A stretch of 64,000 nt of DNA from Nitrososphaerota archaeon (GTDB lineage Archaea > Thermoproteota > Nitrososphaeria > Nitrososphaerales > UBA183), in NCBI GenBank assembly GCA_027886865.1, contig JAPCJR010000008.1, forward strand, positions 1-64,000, written 5' to 3'. Of the stretch, positions 41,694 to 51,035 are shown in pieces. The notes beneath the pieces were generated by a model. That model was not told the origin of the DNA. It saw nothing but the letters and a program-made list of their open reading frames with translations, and did no database searches. How positions within the stretch are numbered: position 1 is the first letter of the stretch; every line of letters starts with the position of its first letter. The position numbers and the translations under genes are program-made.

Positions 41694-42991
41694 CGCTGAA
41701 GTACGTCGCCGAGATTAGGGACCCAATCCACGGCTACATCAAGATAACCAAGGAAGAGCGCGAACTCATAGACTCCGTCTTCGTCCAGCGCCTGCGCAGG
41801 ATTCACCAGTTGGCCGGCGCGTACCTGGTCTATCCGGGAGGTGTTCACAGCAGGTTCGAGCACGTCATCGGCACCATGCACGTGGCGGGCCTCATAGGCC
41901 AGTCAATCGCCGACAAGGCGGGCCTCCACGACGACGACATACAGGAATTGAGGATCGCCGCCCTGCTCCACGACGTGGGGCACGGGCCGTTCTCACACCT
42001 CTTCGAGGAGGTCTTGGCCGAGAAGACCGACCTGACTCACGAGGACCTCTCGCAGAGAATAGTGCTGGAATCCAACATAGGCGACATACTGAAGCACAAC
42101 GGGTATCAGCCCTCGAAGGTCTCGAAGCTCTGCGTCGGTAAGTCGAGGGCCCAGCCGTTCATGAACCAGGTCATCGCGGGAGGGCTGAGCGCCGACATGA
42201 TGGACTACTTGCTGAGGGACACATACTTCACCGGCGTCGAGTACGGGAAGGTGGACATCCAGAGGGTCATCGACTCGCTCGACGTCAGCGCCGACGGCCA
42301 CCTGATGCTCGAAAGGGCGGCTCTCTACGCGTTCGAGGCACTGCTCATCGCCAGGTACGAGATGTTCAAGGCGGTGTACTTCCATCGGACCGTGAGGGCC
42401 GCCGAGCTGATGCTCGGGCATTCGATGACGTTGGCGGACAACGAGCTGCACCTCACCGACCTGTCGGAAGTAGACAAAATTCTGAGGCTTACCGACGAGG
42501 TCGTGTTGCAGCAGCTCGCGGACCTGCCTCCTCGCACGCCCGATCTCAAGATGGCACAGCGGCTCGCGGCGAACTACATGCAGCGGAAGCTGGTCAAGTG
42601 CGTCTTCGAGAAGGTCATGCAAAGGAACGACAGGACCATCCAGCGGATATTCAGCAAGAAGAGATTCAGGGACGAGCTCGCGACGGACATCGCACAGAGC
42701 GCCGGGGTGAAGCCTTCCGACATCTACATCGACGTGCCGAACACGCCGTCCGTGCCCTACACGTACGAAAGGCAGACATTCAACTCCATCACGCTCTTCT
42801 CCAACGACGTCTACGGCGGCAAGAGGAGGACAGAGACCGTCCCGATAAGCGAGCTGCCTCTGGTCGGGTCCATCACAGGCTTCATGGACATATTGAGGAT
42901 CTACACCTTCCCCGAGCAGAGGGGGAAGGTCGTAGACGCGGTCGAGACGATATTCGGCAAGGAGGACTTCATGTCTCGCATCTCGGTCTAG
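41690..42991 (+). CDS. HD-domain phosphohydrolase (SAMHD1/dGTPase-like)
   Basis: The start EIRDPIHGYIKITKEERELI, QRLRRIHQLAGAYLVYPGGV and SRFEHVIGTMHVAG are the N-terminal signature of the SAMHD1-like HD family. The metal-binding HD is in IAALLHDVGHGPFSHLFEEV, and SADMMDYLLRDTYFTGVEYG supplies the distal Asp. Relatives hydrolyse dNTPs to nucleosides. At 433 aa it is complete. Coupling to tmk suggests control of dNTP levels. Confidence 0.9.
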   Translation: MTLKYVAEIRDPIHGYIKITKEERELIDSVFVQRLRRIHQLAGAYLVYPGGVHSRFEHVIGTMHVAGLIGQSIADKAGLHDDDIQELRIAALLHDVGHGPFSHLFEEVLAEKTDLTHEDLSQRIVLESNIGDILKHNGYQPSKVSKLCVGKSRAQPFMNQVIAGGLSADMMDYLLRDTYFTGVEYGKVDIQRVIDSLDVSADGHLMLERAALYAFEALLIARYEMFKAVYFHRTVRAAELMLGHSMTLADNELHLTDLSEVDKILRLTDEVVLQQLADLPPRTPDLKMAQRLAANYMQRKLVKCVFEKVMQRNDRTIQRIFSKKRFRDELATDIAQSAGVKPSDIYIDVPNTPSVPYTYERQTFNSITLFSNDVYGGKRRTETVPISELPLVGSITGFMDILRIYTFPEQRGKVVDAVETIFGKEDFMSRISV

Positions 42992-43035
42992 GACGACGCC
43001 ATCTACCCTGAAATACGATTTCCGCTTGACAATAG

Positions 43036-44940
43036 GTGCTCCCAGAGGACATCTTCCCGTATCCCTCTTTCCGTCAAGGACAGAAGGAACTCGCGCGCTC
43101 CGTCTATCTCGCGTGCAAGAACGGGCAGAGGTTCGTCGCAGAGGCGATGAGCGGGTTCGGAAAGACCGCCGCGGTGCTGGCGGGGAGCATCTCCGCCGCG
43201 GCCGAGGACGACCTCCAGATCATCTACGTCTGCCGCACCAAGAGGCAGGTATTCCGTGTGCTCGAGGAGCTCAACCGCTTCTCCCGGCGGCTCCCGGTGC
43301 GAGCCACCAGCCTCTTCTCAAAATATGACTATTGTCTTCTCAGGCAGAGGAGCTTCGGGGTCTCTCCTGAGACCTTCAAGTGGTATTGCAGCTTCCAAAC
43401 CTCCAACAACCTCTGCAGCTACTTCCTGAACGTCGCATTCAACCACGACAAGATTGAGAAGCTCGTGGAAGCCCAGACCAGTGGACCGGGCTCAATCTCT
43501 GAGCTCCTCAAGAGGGGGACAGAGCTCCACGTGTGCCCGTACGAGGTCGGGCGGCTGGCTTTGGCGCGCTCGACAATTATCGTGACGACGTACCACTACC
43601 TCCTAGACGTGAACTCCAGGTCGATGCTCATCACGGGCGACAAGACCCTCGAGAAGGTCGTAGCCGTGATCGACGAAGCCCACAACATCAGAGATTTCAT
43701 TTCAGGTAACTCCACGACCACCCTGTCGTTCTCGGACGTCAGGGACTGCGTCAACGACTCCCGGAGCCTGTTCCTGCCACGAATCAGTTCGGCCATCTCC
43801 GAAATCGGTGAAAGGGCGACCCAATTCTGCTCCAGGAACGACCACTGGCTAATCAGGAAGGACTCCTTCACCGCCACCATAACCGGCAGCCACGCGAAGG
43901 ACTGGCTGTCAGACCTGGTCTTCGAGCTTTCGACCAACGCGGGAGTGGCGTGGTACTCGGTCGCCACCAACAGAAACCTGCCTCCCTCGATAATCAAGTT
44001 TGGCAGCTTCCTGAGCGCGTTGCTCTCATCTCTCGATTCCGACGACGTCGCACTGGTGAAGTCAGAGTCCGCACTCTTTCTGACCGATACTCGCATTTCG
44101 AAGCGGTTCTTGGAAGCCACGGCGGGCTTCAGAAGCCTCATCCTCCTGTCCGCGACAATCAACCCGCCGAGCCTCTTTCTGCGCTCAATCGGCCTTGACA
44201 AGATTCCGACGACAGTGCACAGCGCGGTCACAGACTACAAGTTCAGGATTAGGACTGTAGTCGACAGCAGCGTCACAACGAGGTTCAAGATGCGGACGCC
44301 CGAGATGTACTCAAAAATCACGGAAAGGGTCGCCGCTGTCTGCAGTTCCGTCACGGGAGGCGTTGGCGTCTTTCTTCCGTCATATGCCGTCCTGGAATCG
44401 ATAGGAGGCCAGCTGCGCTCCCAGCTTGAACGCGCCGCTGCCGCGAAGCCGGGGAGGACACTCCTCATCGAAAGGCCCGACCTCACGAACGAAGATTCCG
44501 AGAAGATGATGAACGCTTTCAAGTCGAGTCGCGGGTGCGTGCTCTTGGCGGTCCAGGGCGGGCGCTTCTCCGAAGGCGAGGACTTCCCTGGTGACCAGAT
44601 GGACGTCTCGATGGTGGTGGGGCTGCCGCTGCCTCCTCCGTCACCGACCACCTACGCAGAGTACAGACAGATGGAGATCGACGGGTTCGACAAGCACCAA
44701 GCGTACATGGTCCTCTCCTTGCTCCCCGCTTTGAGGAAGGCGTTCCAGTGCGCCGGGCGGCACGTCAGAGAACCCGGGAAGGTCGGGATGGTCTACTTCT
44801 TGGACTCGCGGTTCGCTGACCAGAAGATAGTCGATTTGATGCCGTCCTGGCTGAGAGAAGACCTTCGCAAGGGCGAGTTTGGGCCCGAATCTATCTCCTC
44901 CCTCACCCGCGACTTTTTCTCGAGTCAGGGGAATCGCTGA
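43036..44940 (+). CDS. XPD/Rad3-type superfamily 2 DNA helicase
   Basis: Fe-S helicase. Motif I is SGFGKTAAVL (about residues 39-48), motif II VIDEAHNI, motif III LLSATINP, and motif VI QCAGRHVREPGK. Four cysteines for a 4Fe-4S cluster are spaced as in XPD: YDYC, KWYC, NNLC and HVCPYE (about residues 99-175). Length is 634 aa. It unwinds DNA 5' to 3' in repair. The start is GTG 43036. Its 3' end overlaps the convergent RuvC-like gene by 38 bases. Confidence 0.9.
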   Translation: MLPEDIFPYPSFRQGQKELARSVYLACKNGQRFVAEAMSGFGKTAAVLAGSISAAAEDDLQIIYVCRTKRQVFRVLEELNRFSRRLPVRATSLFSKYDYCLLRQRSFGVSPETFKWYCSFQTSNNLCSYFLNVAFNHDKIEKLVEAQTSGPGSISELLKRGTELHVCPYEVGRLALARSTIIVTTYHYLLDVNSRSMLITGDKTLEKVVAVIDEAHNIRDFISGNSTTTLSFSDVRDCVNDSRSLFLPRISSAISEIGERATQFCSRNDHWLIRKDSFTATITGSHAKDWLSDLVFELSTNAGVAWYSVATNRNLPPSIIKFGSFLSALLSSLDSDDVALVKSESALFLTDTRISKRFLEATAGFRSLILLSATINPPSLFLRSIGLDKIPTTVHSAVTDYKFRIRTVVDSSVTTRFKMRTPEMYSKITERVAAVCSSVTGGVGVFLPSYAVLESIGGQLRSQLERAAAAKPGRTLLIERPDLTNEDSEKMMNAFKSSRGCVLLAVQGGRFSEGEDFPGDQMDVSMVVGLPLPPPSPTTYAEYRQMEIDGFDKHQAYMVLSLLPALRKAFQCAGRHVREPGKVGMVYFLDSRFADQKIVDLMPSWLREDLRKGEFGPESISSLTRDFFSSQGNR

Positions 44941-45538
44941 ATTGGGTTCCCCTGCGGAACGCGATCTTGGCCGCGGCTCTCTGGTCCCTGGTGGCACCGG
45001 TCGCCCCCCTCTTGCCTGCGGACGTCCCTGACTCATCGACGATTTCCAACGACGCCGACGGCGGCAACCTCTCCCGCAGGGAGCGAGCCAATCTCAGCGA
45101 CGTCTTTGGCTCGCCTCCCCCGATCTTGACCGCGAGCGACGAATGCGGCACCTCCCTCACGAGCCTCACCAGGGATTCCACCGACTCCTCCACAGAACTC
45201 GAGTTCAGGGCGCCCAACTCCCTTCCGTCATAGAATACAGCGATGCCCATCCTCGACCCCGGGTCTATGCCGATGAGAAGTCGCCTCCTCGGTTCGTCGA
45301 GGAGCCTAGAAAGGAGCTGGCCCTCCATTACCATCGGGTCCTCGGCGAGGTCCTCTATGGGCACGCCGCTCCCCCCGAACGCGGGGTTCTCCATCCTGCT
45401 CGTGATGACCAATTCCTTCGCGGAGTCCACCGCTTGCCCGGGCGAGATGCTGGAGAACTGGAGATGCGTCCTCTTGAGCCGGGACACGATGTCGTAGTAC
45501 GCGTTGCCATCGTCGGTGGCGACCTTAATAATCCTCAT
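44903..45538 (-). CDS. RuvC/RNase H-fold-like protein, 211 aa
   Basis: RRRLLIGIDPGSRMGIAVFY (about residues 88-107) is the first beta hairpin with acidic residue of the RuvC/YqgF branch of the RNase H fold. SLAVKIGGGEPKTSLRLARS and ASLEIVDESGTS could supply further strands and an acidic residue. A basic Arg/Lys-rich C-terminal tail may bind nucleic acid. The ATG at 45538 is chosen; upstream in-frame sequence lies in the divergent gene. The neighbours are an XPD helicase and a RecA-like protein, so a recombination or repair function is possible. Confidence 0.65.
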   Translation of the reverse strand: MRIIKVATDDGNAYYDIVSRLKRTHLQFSSISPGQAVDSAKELVITSRMENPAFGGSGVPIEDLAEDPMVMEGQLLSRLLDEPRRRLLIGIDPGSRMGIAVFYDGRELGALNSSSVEESVESLVRLVREVPHSSLAVKIGGGEPKTSLRLARSLRERLPPSASLEIVDESGTSAGKRGATGATRDQRAAAKIAFRRGTQFSDSPDSRKSRG

Positions 45539-45573
45539 GACCAGTTCGTAGTTTGAAAAGGCCGCGCGAGTTA

Positions 45574-46161
45574 ATGAGCATTCCCACGAAGGAACAGGCG
45601 AGCAGGTTTCTCGCCCCGTTGAAGGGGAGCCTCGCAATCCTGCTCCTGCACGAGACGGAGGCCAAGGCGAAGCTGAGCCGTTTCATCTTGAGTTGCGCGA
45701 GCCTCCAGGCCCTCGACTTGACCGTCCTCGACTCTGACGCATTCTACTGCACCAACATGGAGCTGTTCGCCGGATACGCCGAGTCCGCCTCCGGGAGCGA
45801 GGTCCTGCTCCTGCCCGAGCGGGGCTTCGATGTGGGCTCGCTTGTGCCCCTACTCTCTTCGAAGAGACAGATCCTCATCGTCGACGACCTGAACTCTCTG
45901 TACTCCCTAGCCTCAGACGGCCGCAGGTCGCAGCAGCTGACCATCCTCATGAAGCTCCTCTCCCACAATGCCAAGATGAACGGCTCCTGGGCCATCGCGA
46001 CGGCCTATCGGGCGGAGCTGGACCAGAAGCAGAGCGCGATGAATCAGCGGTCGTTGACTTCGCTCGGCGACCTGCTCATCGACACGGACACGCGCGAGGG
46101 CTCGATTAGGCTACAATCGAGCCTCAAGAGCCACTGGACGGACGGCGAGTTCGTCCTGTAG
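45574..46161 (+). CDS. RecA/RadA-like protein lacking a P-loop, 195 aa
   Basis: The alternation of strands and helices resembles the RecA core: SLAILLLHETEAKAKLSRFI in the Walker A position without G-x4-GK(S/T), RQILIVDDLNSLYSLASDGR in the Walker B position, and GSWAIATAYRAELDQKQSAM as a later strand. It could be a catalytically dead paralogue, similar in idea to archaeal RadA paralogues. It is divergent from the RuvC-like gene with 35 bases between the starts. The assignment is tentative. Confidence 0.55.
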   Translation: MSIPTKEQASRFLAPLKGSLAILLLHETEAKAKLSRFILSCASLQALDLTVLDSDAFYCTNMELFAGYAESASGSEVLLLPERGFDVGSLVPLLSSKRQILIVDDLNSLYSLASDGRRSQQLTILMKLLSHNAKMNGSWAIATAYRAELDQKQSAMNQRSLTSLGDLLIDTDTREGSIRLQSSLKSHWTDGEFVL

Positions 46162-46183
46162 AAGGCCCTCGAGGATGTCTTGT

Positions 46184-46579
46184 CTACTTGGAGAAGAACA
46201 CGTACATCTCGATGTAGATGGCGACCCCGATCATTATCAGCCCGAGAATCAGGAAGAAGGGGACCAACCTAGGCTTCACGGTCTGCCTTCCGCTGAGGTA
46301 CGAGAGGTACAGGCCTCCGAACCCCAACATCATGGCCATCGAATAGATGACCATCTCGCTGATTGTCTCGCCGTTGGTCGACGGGTAAATCGTGTAGGAT
46401 TGGTTGACGGGGCTTGCGAGGGCGCTGACTATGCCCGCGGACATCACGACGATCCCCAGGATGTACACGACTTCAATCAAGTTGTTCTTGACCGTAGTCG
46501 AGACGCCGGTGCGCTCCACGACCTTGCCTAGCCGCCGCTCCACTCCAGACGCCCGAGACCCAAGCCACTGTCTGATCAA
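46184..46579 (-). CDS. three-span membrane protein, 131 aa
   Basis: A basic amphipathic N-terminus (about 1-32) is followed by three spans: LIEVVYILGIVVMSAGIVSA, MVIYSMAMMLGFGGLYLSYL and LVPFFLILGLIMIGVAIYIE. Conserved-looking polar residues lie between the first two (NQSYTIYPSTNGETISE), probably outside the cell. No known family is recognised. It is convergent with the RecA-like gene. Confidence 0.7.
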   Translation of the reverse strand: MIRQWLGSRASGVERRLGKVVERTGVSTTVKNNLIEVVYILGIVVMSAGIVSALASPVNQSYTIYPSTNGETISEMVIYSMAMMLGFGGLYLSYLSGRQTVKPRLVPFFLILGLIMIGVAIYIEMYVFFSK

Positions 46580-46700
46580 GCCCTAACCGCCTCGCATTGG
46601 TCCATCTTCACGGCCTCTTTAACCCGCCGACCAGCAAATTCATTGCCCTTAACTCTTTTCAAAACTGACCCCCCCGCACTTCAGAGCACGAACGCTCCTC

Positions 46701-48854
46701 CTATCTCTTGGCGCTCTTTTTTTGCAAAATTTGCATCGCGTACACGTTGACCTTCCGCGGGCAACGGTCGTTCACGCACAGCCGCCACGGACGCCGGCCC
46801 AGCCTCGCGTAGACCACCGGCCAGCCGCAGCTGCCGCAAGGCTTTGAGGTCGCCTTAATTGTCCCCCGTTGCGGAAGCGGCGCGGAAGCCTTGCAGCCCT
46901 TCGCATAGTTCGTGCAGCCGACGAACCTCTTCCCGGACTTGCGCGAGCGGACGACCCACAACTTCCCCTCTCTGCACACCGGGCACCCTCCCAGGACAGT
47001 CCTCCCGAAGCTCGCTTCTGAGACCGAGCCCTGCATCCTGCCCGCGATTTCGCTTTCGTGCAGCCTGACCTGGGCAAGCTGGGTCAGCAAAGAGGACAGG
47101 GTTCTCTCGAAGAAATCCAGGCCTGACTCTCCCGTAACCTCTACTTTTTCAAGTTGGGCCTCTACCTCGCGAGTCAGGCGGGTTGAGATTATCTGGGGGC
47201 AGTGCTCGCGCATGGTCTCAATCAGGGCGAATCCCAACTCGGTCGGGACCAGGGTCTCTCCCGTGACGTAGCCTCTGTCCAAGAGCGTGGAGATGGTGTC
47301 CGCACGAGTCGCCTTGGTGCCAATCTCCTCCTTCTCCATCTTCTCCAGAAGCGTAGCCTGGTTGTATCGCGCAGGACGGGCTCTAAGATGCTCTTCCACG
47401 GTGATTGCGTTCACGTCGACACGGTACCCCTCTCGAAGCGCGGGCGCCACGGTTGGGACGGCGCCAGCAGGCAGCCCCTCGGCCGCGAGTCTCAACCACC
47501 CTGGGACCAACACCCGGGTCTCCTCCGTCTTGAACTCGTGTCCGCCGACCGAAATCTCGATGGAGCGAGTCTCGCGGACCGCGTCCTCGCCGAAGCACGA
47601 GAGGAACCGCCGCACTACCAGGTCGAAGAGCTTCCTCTCTTCGAGCGAGAGGGGCCTCCTCCCCGACTCACCAGTCGGATAGATTGCGGGGTGAGCCGGG
47701 TCTGTGCCCTGTCCCTCGGTAGGACGAAGGTTGCCCCGCGAGACCACCTCGTCCACCAAATCCGAATATCCTGGAATCGCCGCAATCCTCGAAAGGAGCC
47801 TCCGGTAATCGAGCTTGGGCAGCCTTTGGCTCCCAGTCCTAGGGTACGAAATCAGCGCACCCAGGTACAGCCTTTCCGCCATCTGCAAGGTCTTGGTCGG
47901 AGCGTAGCCGAAGAGCCTGTATGCCTCCTTCTGAAGGTCAGCGAGGTTGAGCGGGGGTGGAGGCCGCTGGTTGAACGTCCTCTGCGCGACGAGAGAGACG
48001 ACCCCCTCCTTCCCCTCACAGGCGTCCTTAACCTCCTCCGCTGCGCGCCTCGTCGGCAACAAGGAGTACCTACCCTCGAACTCTGCACCGCCTCCCCTGA
48101 AACTCCCTCTCACGGTCCAGTAAGGGGTGGGGACGAACGTCCTGGCGTCGACCTCCCTCTCGACGACGAAGTTCAACGTCGGCCCCTGCACGCGGCCCAT
48201 GCTCACGGTCCTGAAACTGTAACCCGTTCTCAGGGACTCGGAGAGGGCTCGCGAAAGGTTGATTCCCCAGACGAAGTCGATTACGTGCCTCAACCTGCCC
48301 GCCTTCGCGAGCCCGCCTGTCGAGCCCAGCCTTTCGTCGGTGAACGCCTCCACAACCTCCTCCTTGGTCAGAGCGGAGAACCTCGCGCGCAGGGACGAGG
48401 CCTCCTTCCCCCCGCACGCATACCTCAGGATGTTGTAGCCGATGGTCTCTCCCTCGATGTCGAAATCACAGGCGTTCACGAAACCATCCGCTTCCTCAGA
48501 CAGGCTCCGGATTGCTCGAATCCTGCTCGAGACGTGCCGGGCGGCCTTGTCTTGAGTCGCTCCGAGCGGAAACCATTCCAGGTCAAGCACCGGGTAGACT
48601 CTCCGGTCCTTCACCGTGTCGGACACCCCGTAGAGGTGCCCTATCGCCGCGCAGACGACGTACCTCCTCCCCCGAGCGTCTTCGAGCCGAAAAGCAGGGA
48701 CGCCGCCCACCTTGAACACCTCCGGAGCCCCGCTCGAGAGGGCCTCCGCGACCCTCCTCGCGGCGTCCGGCTTCTCGCAGATCACGAGGGTGTGTCCGGG
48801 GACAGGCCTCTTCAGCGGCAGGGATTTCGCTCTCGAGGTGCGAGGGGCGCTCAT
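46701..48854 (-). CDS. topA: type IA DNA topoisomerase
   Basis: Relaxes negative supercoils. The Toprim domain (LVICEKPDAARRVAEALSSG, FVNACDFDIEGETIGYNIL with the DxE-type metal site) is followed by the catalytic domain with ALISYPRTGSQRLPK; the tyrosine is about residue 337. RPARYNQATLLEKMEKEEIG, TKATRADTISTLLDRGYVTG and two C-terminal zinc modules (CPVCREGKL...GCTNYAKGC and CGSCGWP...CVNDRCP) complete it. It lacks the helicase part of reverse gyrase. The ATG at 48854 is chosen over 48881. Length is 717 aa. Confidence 0.94.
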   Translation of the reverse strand: MSAPRTSRAKSLPLKRPVPGHTLVICEKPDAARRVAEALSSGAPEVFKVGGVPAFRLEDARGRRYVVCAAIGHLYGVSDTVKDRRVYPVLDLEWFPLGATQDKAARHVSSRIRAIRSLSEEADGFVNACDFDIEGETIGYNILRYACGGKEASSLRARFSALTKEEVVEAFTDERLGSTGGLAKAGRLRHVIDFVWGINLSRALSESLRTGYSFRTVSMGRVQGPTLNFVVEREVDARTFVPTPYWTVRGSFRGGGAEFEGRYSLLPTRRAAEEVKDACEGKEGVVSLVAQRTFNQRPPPPLNLADLQKEAYRLFGYAPTKTLQMAERLYLGALISYPRTGSQRLPKLDYRRLLSRIAAIPGYSDLVDEVVSRGNLRPTEGQGTDPAHPAIYPTGESGRRPLSLEERKLFDLVVRRFLSCFGEDAVRETRSIEISVGGHEFKTEETRVLVPGWLRLAAEGLPAGAVPTVAPALREGYRVDVNAITVEEHLRARPARYNQATLLEKMEKEEIGTKATRADTISTLLDRGYVTGETLVPTELGFALIETMREHCPQIISTRLTREVEAQLEKVEVTGESGLDFFERTLSSLLTQLAQVRLHESEIAGRMQGSVSEASFGRTVLGGCPVCREGKLWVVRSRKSGKRFVGCTNYAKGCKASAPLPQRGTIKATSKPCGSCGWPVVYARLGRRPWRLCVNDRCPRKVNVYAMQILQKKSAKR

Positions 48855-48891
48855 TGCAATCCTTTTAAGAGCAACGACCAACCTGACGTGC

Positions 48892-49068
48892 GTGACCTAC
48901 GAGCTCGTCTGTTCCAAGTGCGGCTACGCAATCTACTCCGGGTTCGATTTGAGATCCCCCAACGACATCCTGAAGCCTTCGGGGTACAAGTGTAAGAAGT
49001 GCGGCGCGAAGCTGGCCCCTGAGAACTTCAAGGTCGAAGTCATGAAACTCGAAGGAAGATTCACCTAG
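48892..49068 (+). CDS. small zinc-ribbon protein, 58 aa
   Basis: TYELVCSKCGYAIYSGFDLR and KPSGYKCKKCGAKL give two CxxC knuckles of a zinc ribbon in a protein of only 58 residues. GTG 48892 lies about 26 bases after TTTTAAG (48862-48868), indicating a leaderless mRNA. It is divergent from topA and overlaps the end of convergent cofE by 8 bases. A nucleic-acid or protein-binding role is likely; the family is not known to me. Confidence 0.75.
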   Translation: MTYELVCSKCGYAIYSGFDLRSPNDILKPSGYKCKKCGAKLAPENFKVEVMKLEGRFT

Positions 49069-49828
49069 CTCGGTATCCTAGGCTGCGCATGTAGACGCAT
49101 TGCTCCGGGTCCACCGAGAAGCTCGACATACCATACCCTCTTCCGGCCCTCGCCTTCAACCCGCGCACCAAGACGATAGGGATCGACTCGTTGGCCTCTC
49201 CCATGACAATCTGGGCGCCAGAACAAAGGTCGTCAGCAATAGCCTGGCTCGTGACCTTCAGGACGTTGCCGAAGAGATCGGGCTTGCCTCGCAGGTCCAC
49301 GATGGCCTCCATCCCCGCAGCAGCGAGGGCCACCCCTACCGTCCCCCTCCTCGTGGGCATCAGCCTGCTGTCGGACACGACGACGCCTATGTCGACCCCG
49401 CGGCGGAACCTCATCTCGTCGACGAGGGTGACCGCCGACTCGAGCGGGCTTCGCGGGTAGAGCACCACCTTGCCGTGGGCCACGTTCGACTTGTCGATCC
49501 CGGCGTTGGGAGTGAGGAGGCCCTCCTTCAAGGTGAGCATGAACCCGCTCACCCCTCCTATCACGTCGTCTGACTCTCTGATTATGAGTTCGCAGAGCTC
49601 GGGAGGGATGTTCAGCCTCCTCGACTCTGACGCGGCGTAGCTGCTCGGGACCACCTTCCCAAGGTCGACCACCCGGCCCTCCGAAACGGCTATGAATTTG
49701 CTCGAGACGACCAGGATGTCTCCGTCCTGGAGCTCTGGGCCGACGAACCTGTCCACGAGCTCTCCGAGGTTGAAAGGCGACGCCTTCCTGGGCGTCCTTA
49801 TCGGCACGTAGGTGATCCCCGACACCAA
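49061..49828 (-). CDS. cofE: coenzyme F420-0:L-glutamate ligase
   Basis: Adds gamma-linked glutamate to F420-0 using GTP. DGDILVVSSKFIAVSEGRVV, GLLTPNAGIDKSNVAHGKVV, VDIGVVVSDSRLMPTRRGTV and KVTSQAIADDLCSGAQIVMG are the conserved blocks of CofE. Length is 255 aa. The start is TTG 49828 or the next codon GTG 49825. Its presence implies that the cell makes F420. It is divergent from gcvT. Confidence 0.93.
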   Translation of the reverse strand: MVSGITYVPIRTPRKASPFNLGELVDRFVGPELQDGDILVVSSKFIAVSEGRVVDLGKVVPSSYAASESRRLNIPPELCELIIRESDDVIGGVSGFMLTLKEGLLTPNAGIDKSNVAHGKVVLYPRSPLESAVTLVDEMRFRRGVDIGVVVSDSRLMPTRRGTVGVALAAAGMEAIVDLRGKPDLFGNVLKVTSQAIADDLCSGAQIVMGEANESIPIVLVRGLKARAGRGYGMSSFSVDPEQCVYMRSLGYRAR

Positions 49829-49880
49829 TCAAACTCCTCTTAAACAAGGACGAAGGAGCCTCCTATTATACGAAGCGCGC

Positions 49881-51005
49881 ATGGCGACAACCAAGACTAG
49901 CAAGCACACTCCCCTCTACGAGTTTCACCGCACCCACGGCAAGATGGTGGAATTCGCGGGCTACGACATGCCGATCTGGTACACGAGCACAATGGAGGAG
50001 CACATGGCCGTCAGGAACCGCGCGGGGATATTCGATGTCTCCCACATGGGCAGGGTCGACGTGACCGGCCACGACGCCGCGGGATTCATAGAGAACCTCT
50101 TCCCTACGGGCATCGGGAAGCAGGCAAACGGCAAGTCCGTCTACACCCTACTGTTGAACGAAGACGCTGGGATTGTCGACGACCTCATAGTCCTCAAGGT
50201 AGAGGAGGGGAAGTATCTGCTCGTCGTCAACGCGGCTACCAAGGAGAAGGACCTGAGACACATGGAGAGGGTCGGGGCAGGCCTTGACTTCAAGATTGAT
50301 GACATCACTGAGGCTACGACCATGATTGCGGTCCAAGGCCCATCAGCCGTGGAGGCGCTCCAGCCTCTCACCCCGCTTCCGCTCGCGGAGATGAAGAGGT
50401 TCACACACGCTTTCTCTACCGTGAAGGGAATCGAATCCGTGATCACCCGCACCGGATACACCGGCGAAGACGGGTTCGAGATAATAGTCCACGACTCGGC
50501 GTCGGGGGCGATGGCGGTCTGGGAGGCCCTGATGAGGGGGGCTACCCCGTGCGGCCTCGGCGCGAGGGACTCGCTAAGGCTCGAGGCCGGGCTGCCACTC
50601 TACGGCTCGGACATGGACGAGGCCACGAATCCGCTCGAAGCAGACCTAGGCTGGGTAATCTCGAAGGACAAGCGCTCCTACGTCGGATGGCAAAGGCTGA
50701 CAACGCTGATGCAGCAAGGGCCAGCGCGGGTCCGACGGGGAATAGTCATGGACGAGAGGATTCCGCGGCACGGCTTCAAGGTCACCGACCAGGCTGGGGA
50801 GGAGTTAGGCGTGGTCACGAGCGGGACGTTCTCCCCCGTGCTTAAGCGGGGTATTGCCATGGGCTACGTCAAAACACCCTCGCCTCAAGTGGGCGACACC
50901 GTCAAGGTCGTCGTCAGGGACTCCCCGAGCAACGGGAAGATCGCGAAGTTTCCGGTCTATGACGACTCGCTGTATGGGTGGAAGCGAAAGCCACACCAGC
51001 AATAG
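49881..51005 (+). CDS. gcvT: glycine cleavage system T protein (aminomethyltransferase)
   Basis: Transfers the aminomethyl carbon from lipoylated H protein to a pterin. TPLYEFHRTHGKMVEFAGYD, GIFDVSHMGRVDVTGHDAAG, TRTGYTGEDGFEIIV with DSLRLEAGLPLYGSD and SGTFSPVLKRGIAMGYV are family blocks. ATG 49881 gives 374 aa, the usual size; the 23 residues upstream are not conserved. gcvH follows 30 bases downstream, making a GcvT-GcvH unit; GcvP is not in the window. Confidence 0.94.
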   Translation: MATTKTSKHTPLYEFHRTHGKMVEFAGYDMPIWYTSTMEEHMAVRNRAGIFDVSHMGRVDVTGHDAAGFIENLFPTGIGKQANGKSVYTLLLNEDAGIVDDLIVLKVEEGKYLLVVNAATKEKDLRHMERVGAGLDFKIDDITEATTMIAVQGPSAVEALQPLTPLPLAEMKRFTHAFSTVKGIESVITRTGYTGEDGFEIIVHDSASGAMAVWEALMRGATPCGLGARDSLRLEAGLPLYGSDMDEATNPLEADLGWVISKDKRSYVGWQRLTTLMQQGPARVRRGIVMDERIPRHGFKVTDQAGEELGVVTSGTFSPVLKRGIAMGYVKTPSPQVGDTVKVVVRDSPSNGKIAKFPVYDDSLYGWKRKPHQQ

Positions 51006-51035
51006 TAAATAGATTGCCCATAAGACCCAGAGCGT

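Noticed and set aside
46701..48854. Reverse gyrase
   Set aside because: The protein has only the type IA topoisomerase part with C-terminal zinc modules. No helicase domain precedes it, so hyperthermophily cannot be inferred from this gene.
46859..48995. Plus-strand frame of about 600 codons opposite topA
   Set aside because: The topoisomerase frame on the minus strand has all catalytic and zinc motifs. The opposite frame has low-complexity Arg/Pro/Gly composition and no recognisable domain.
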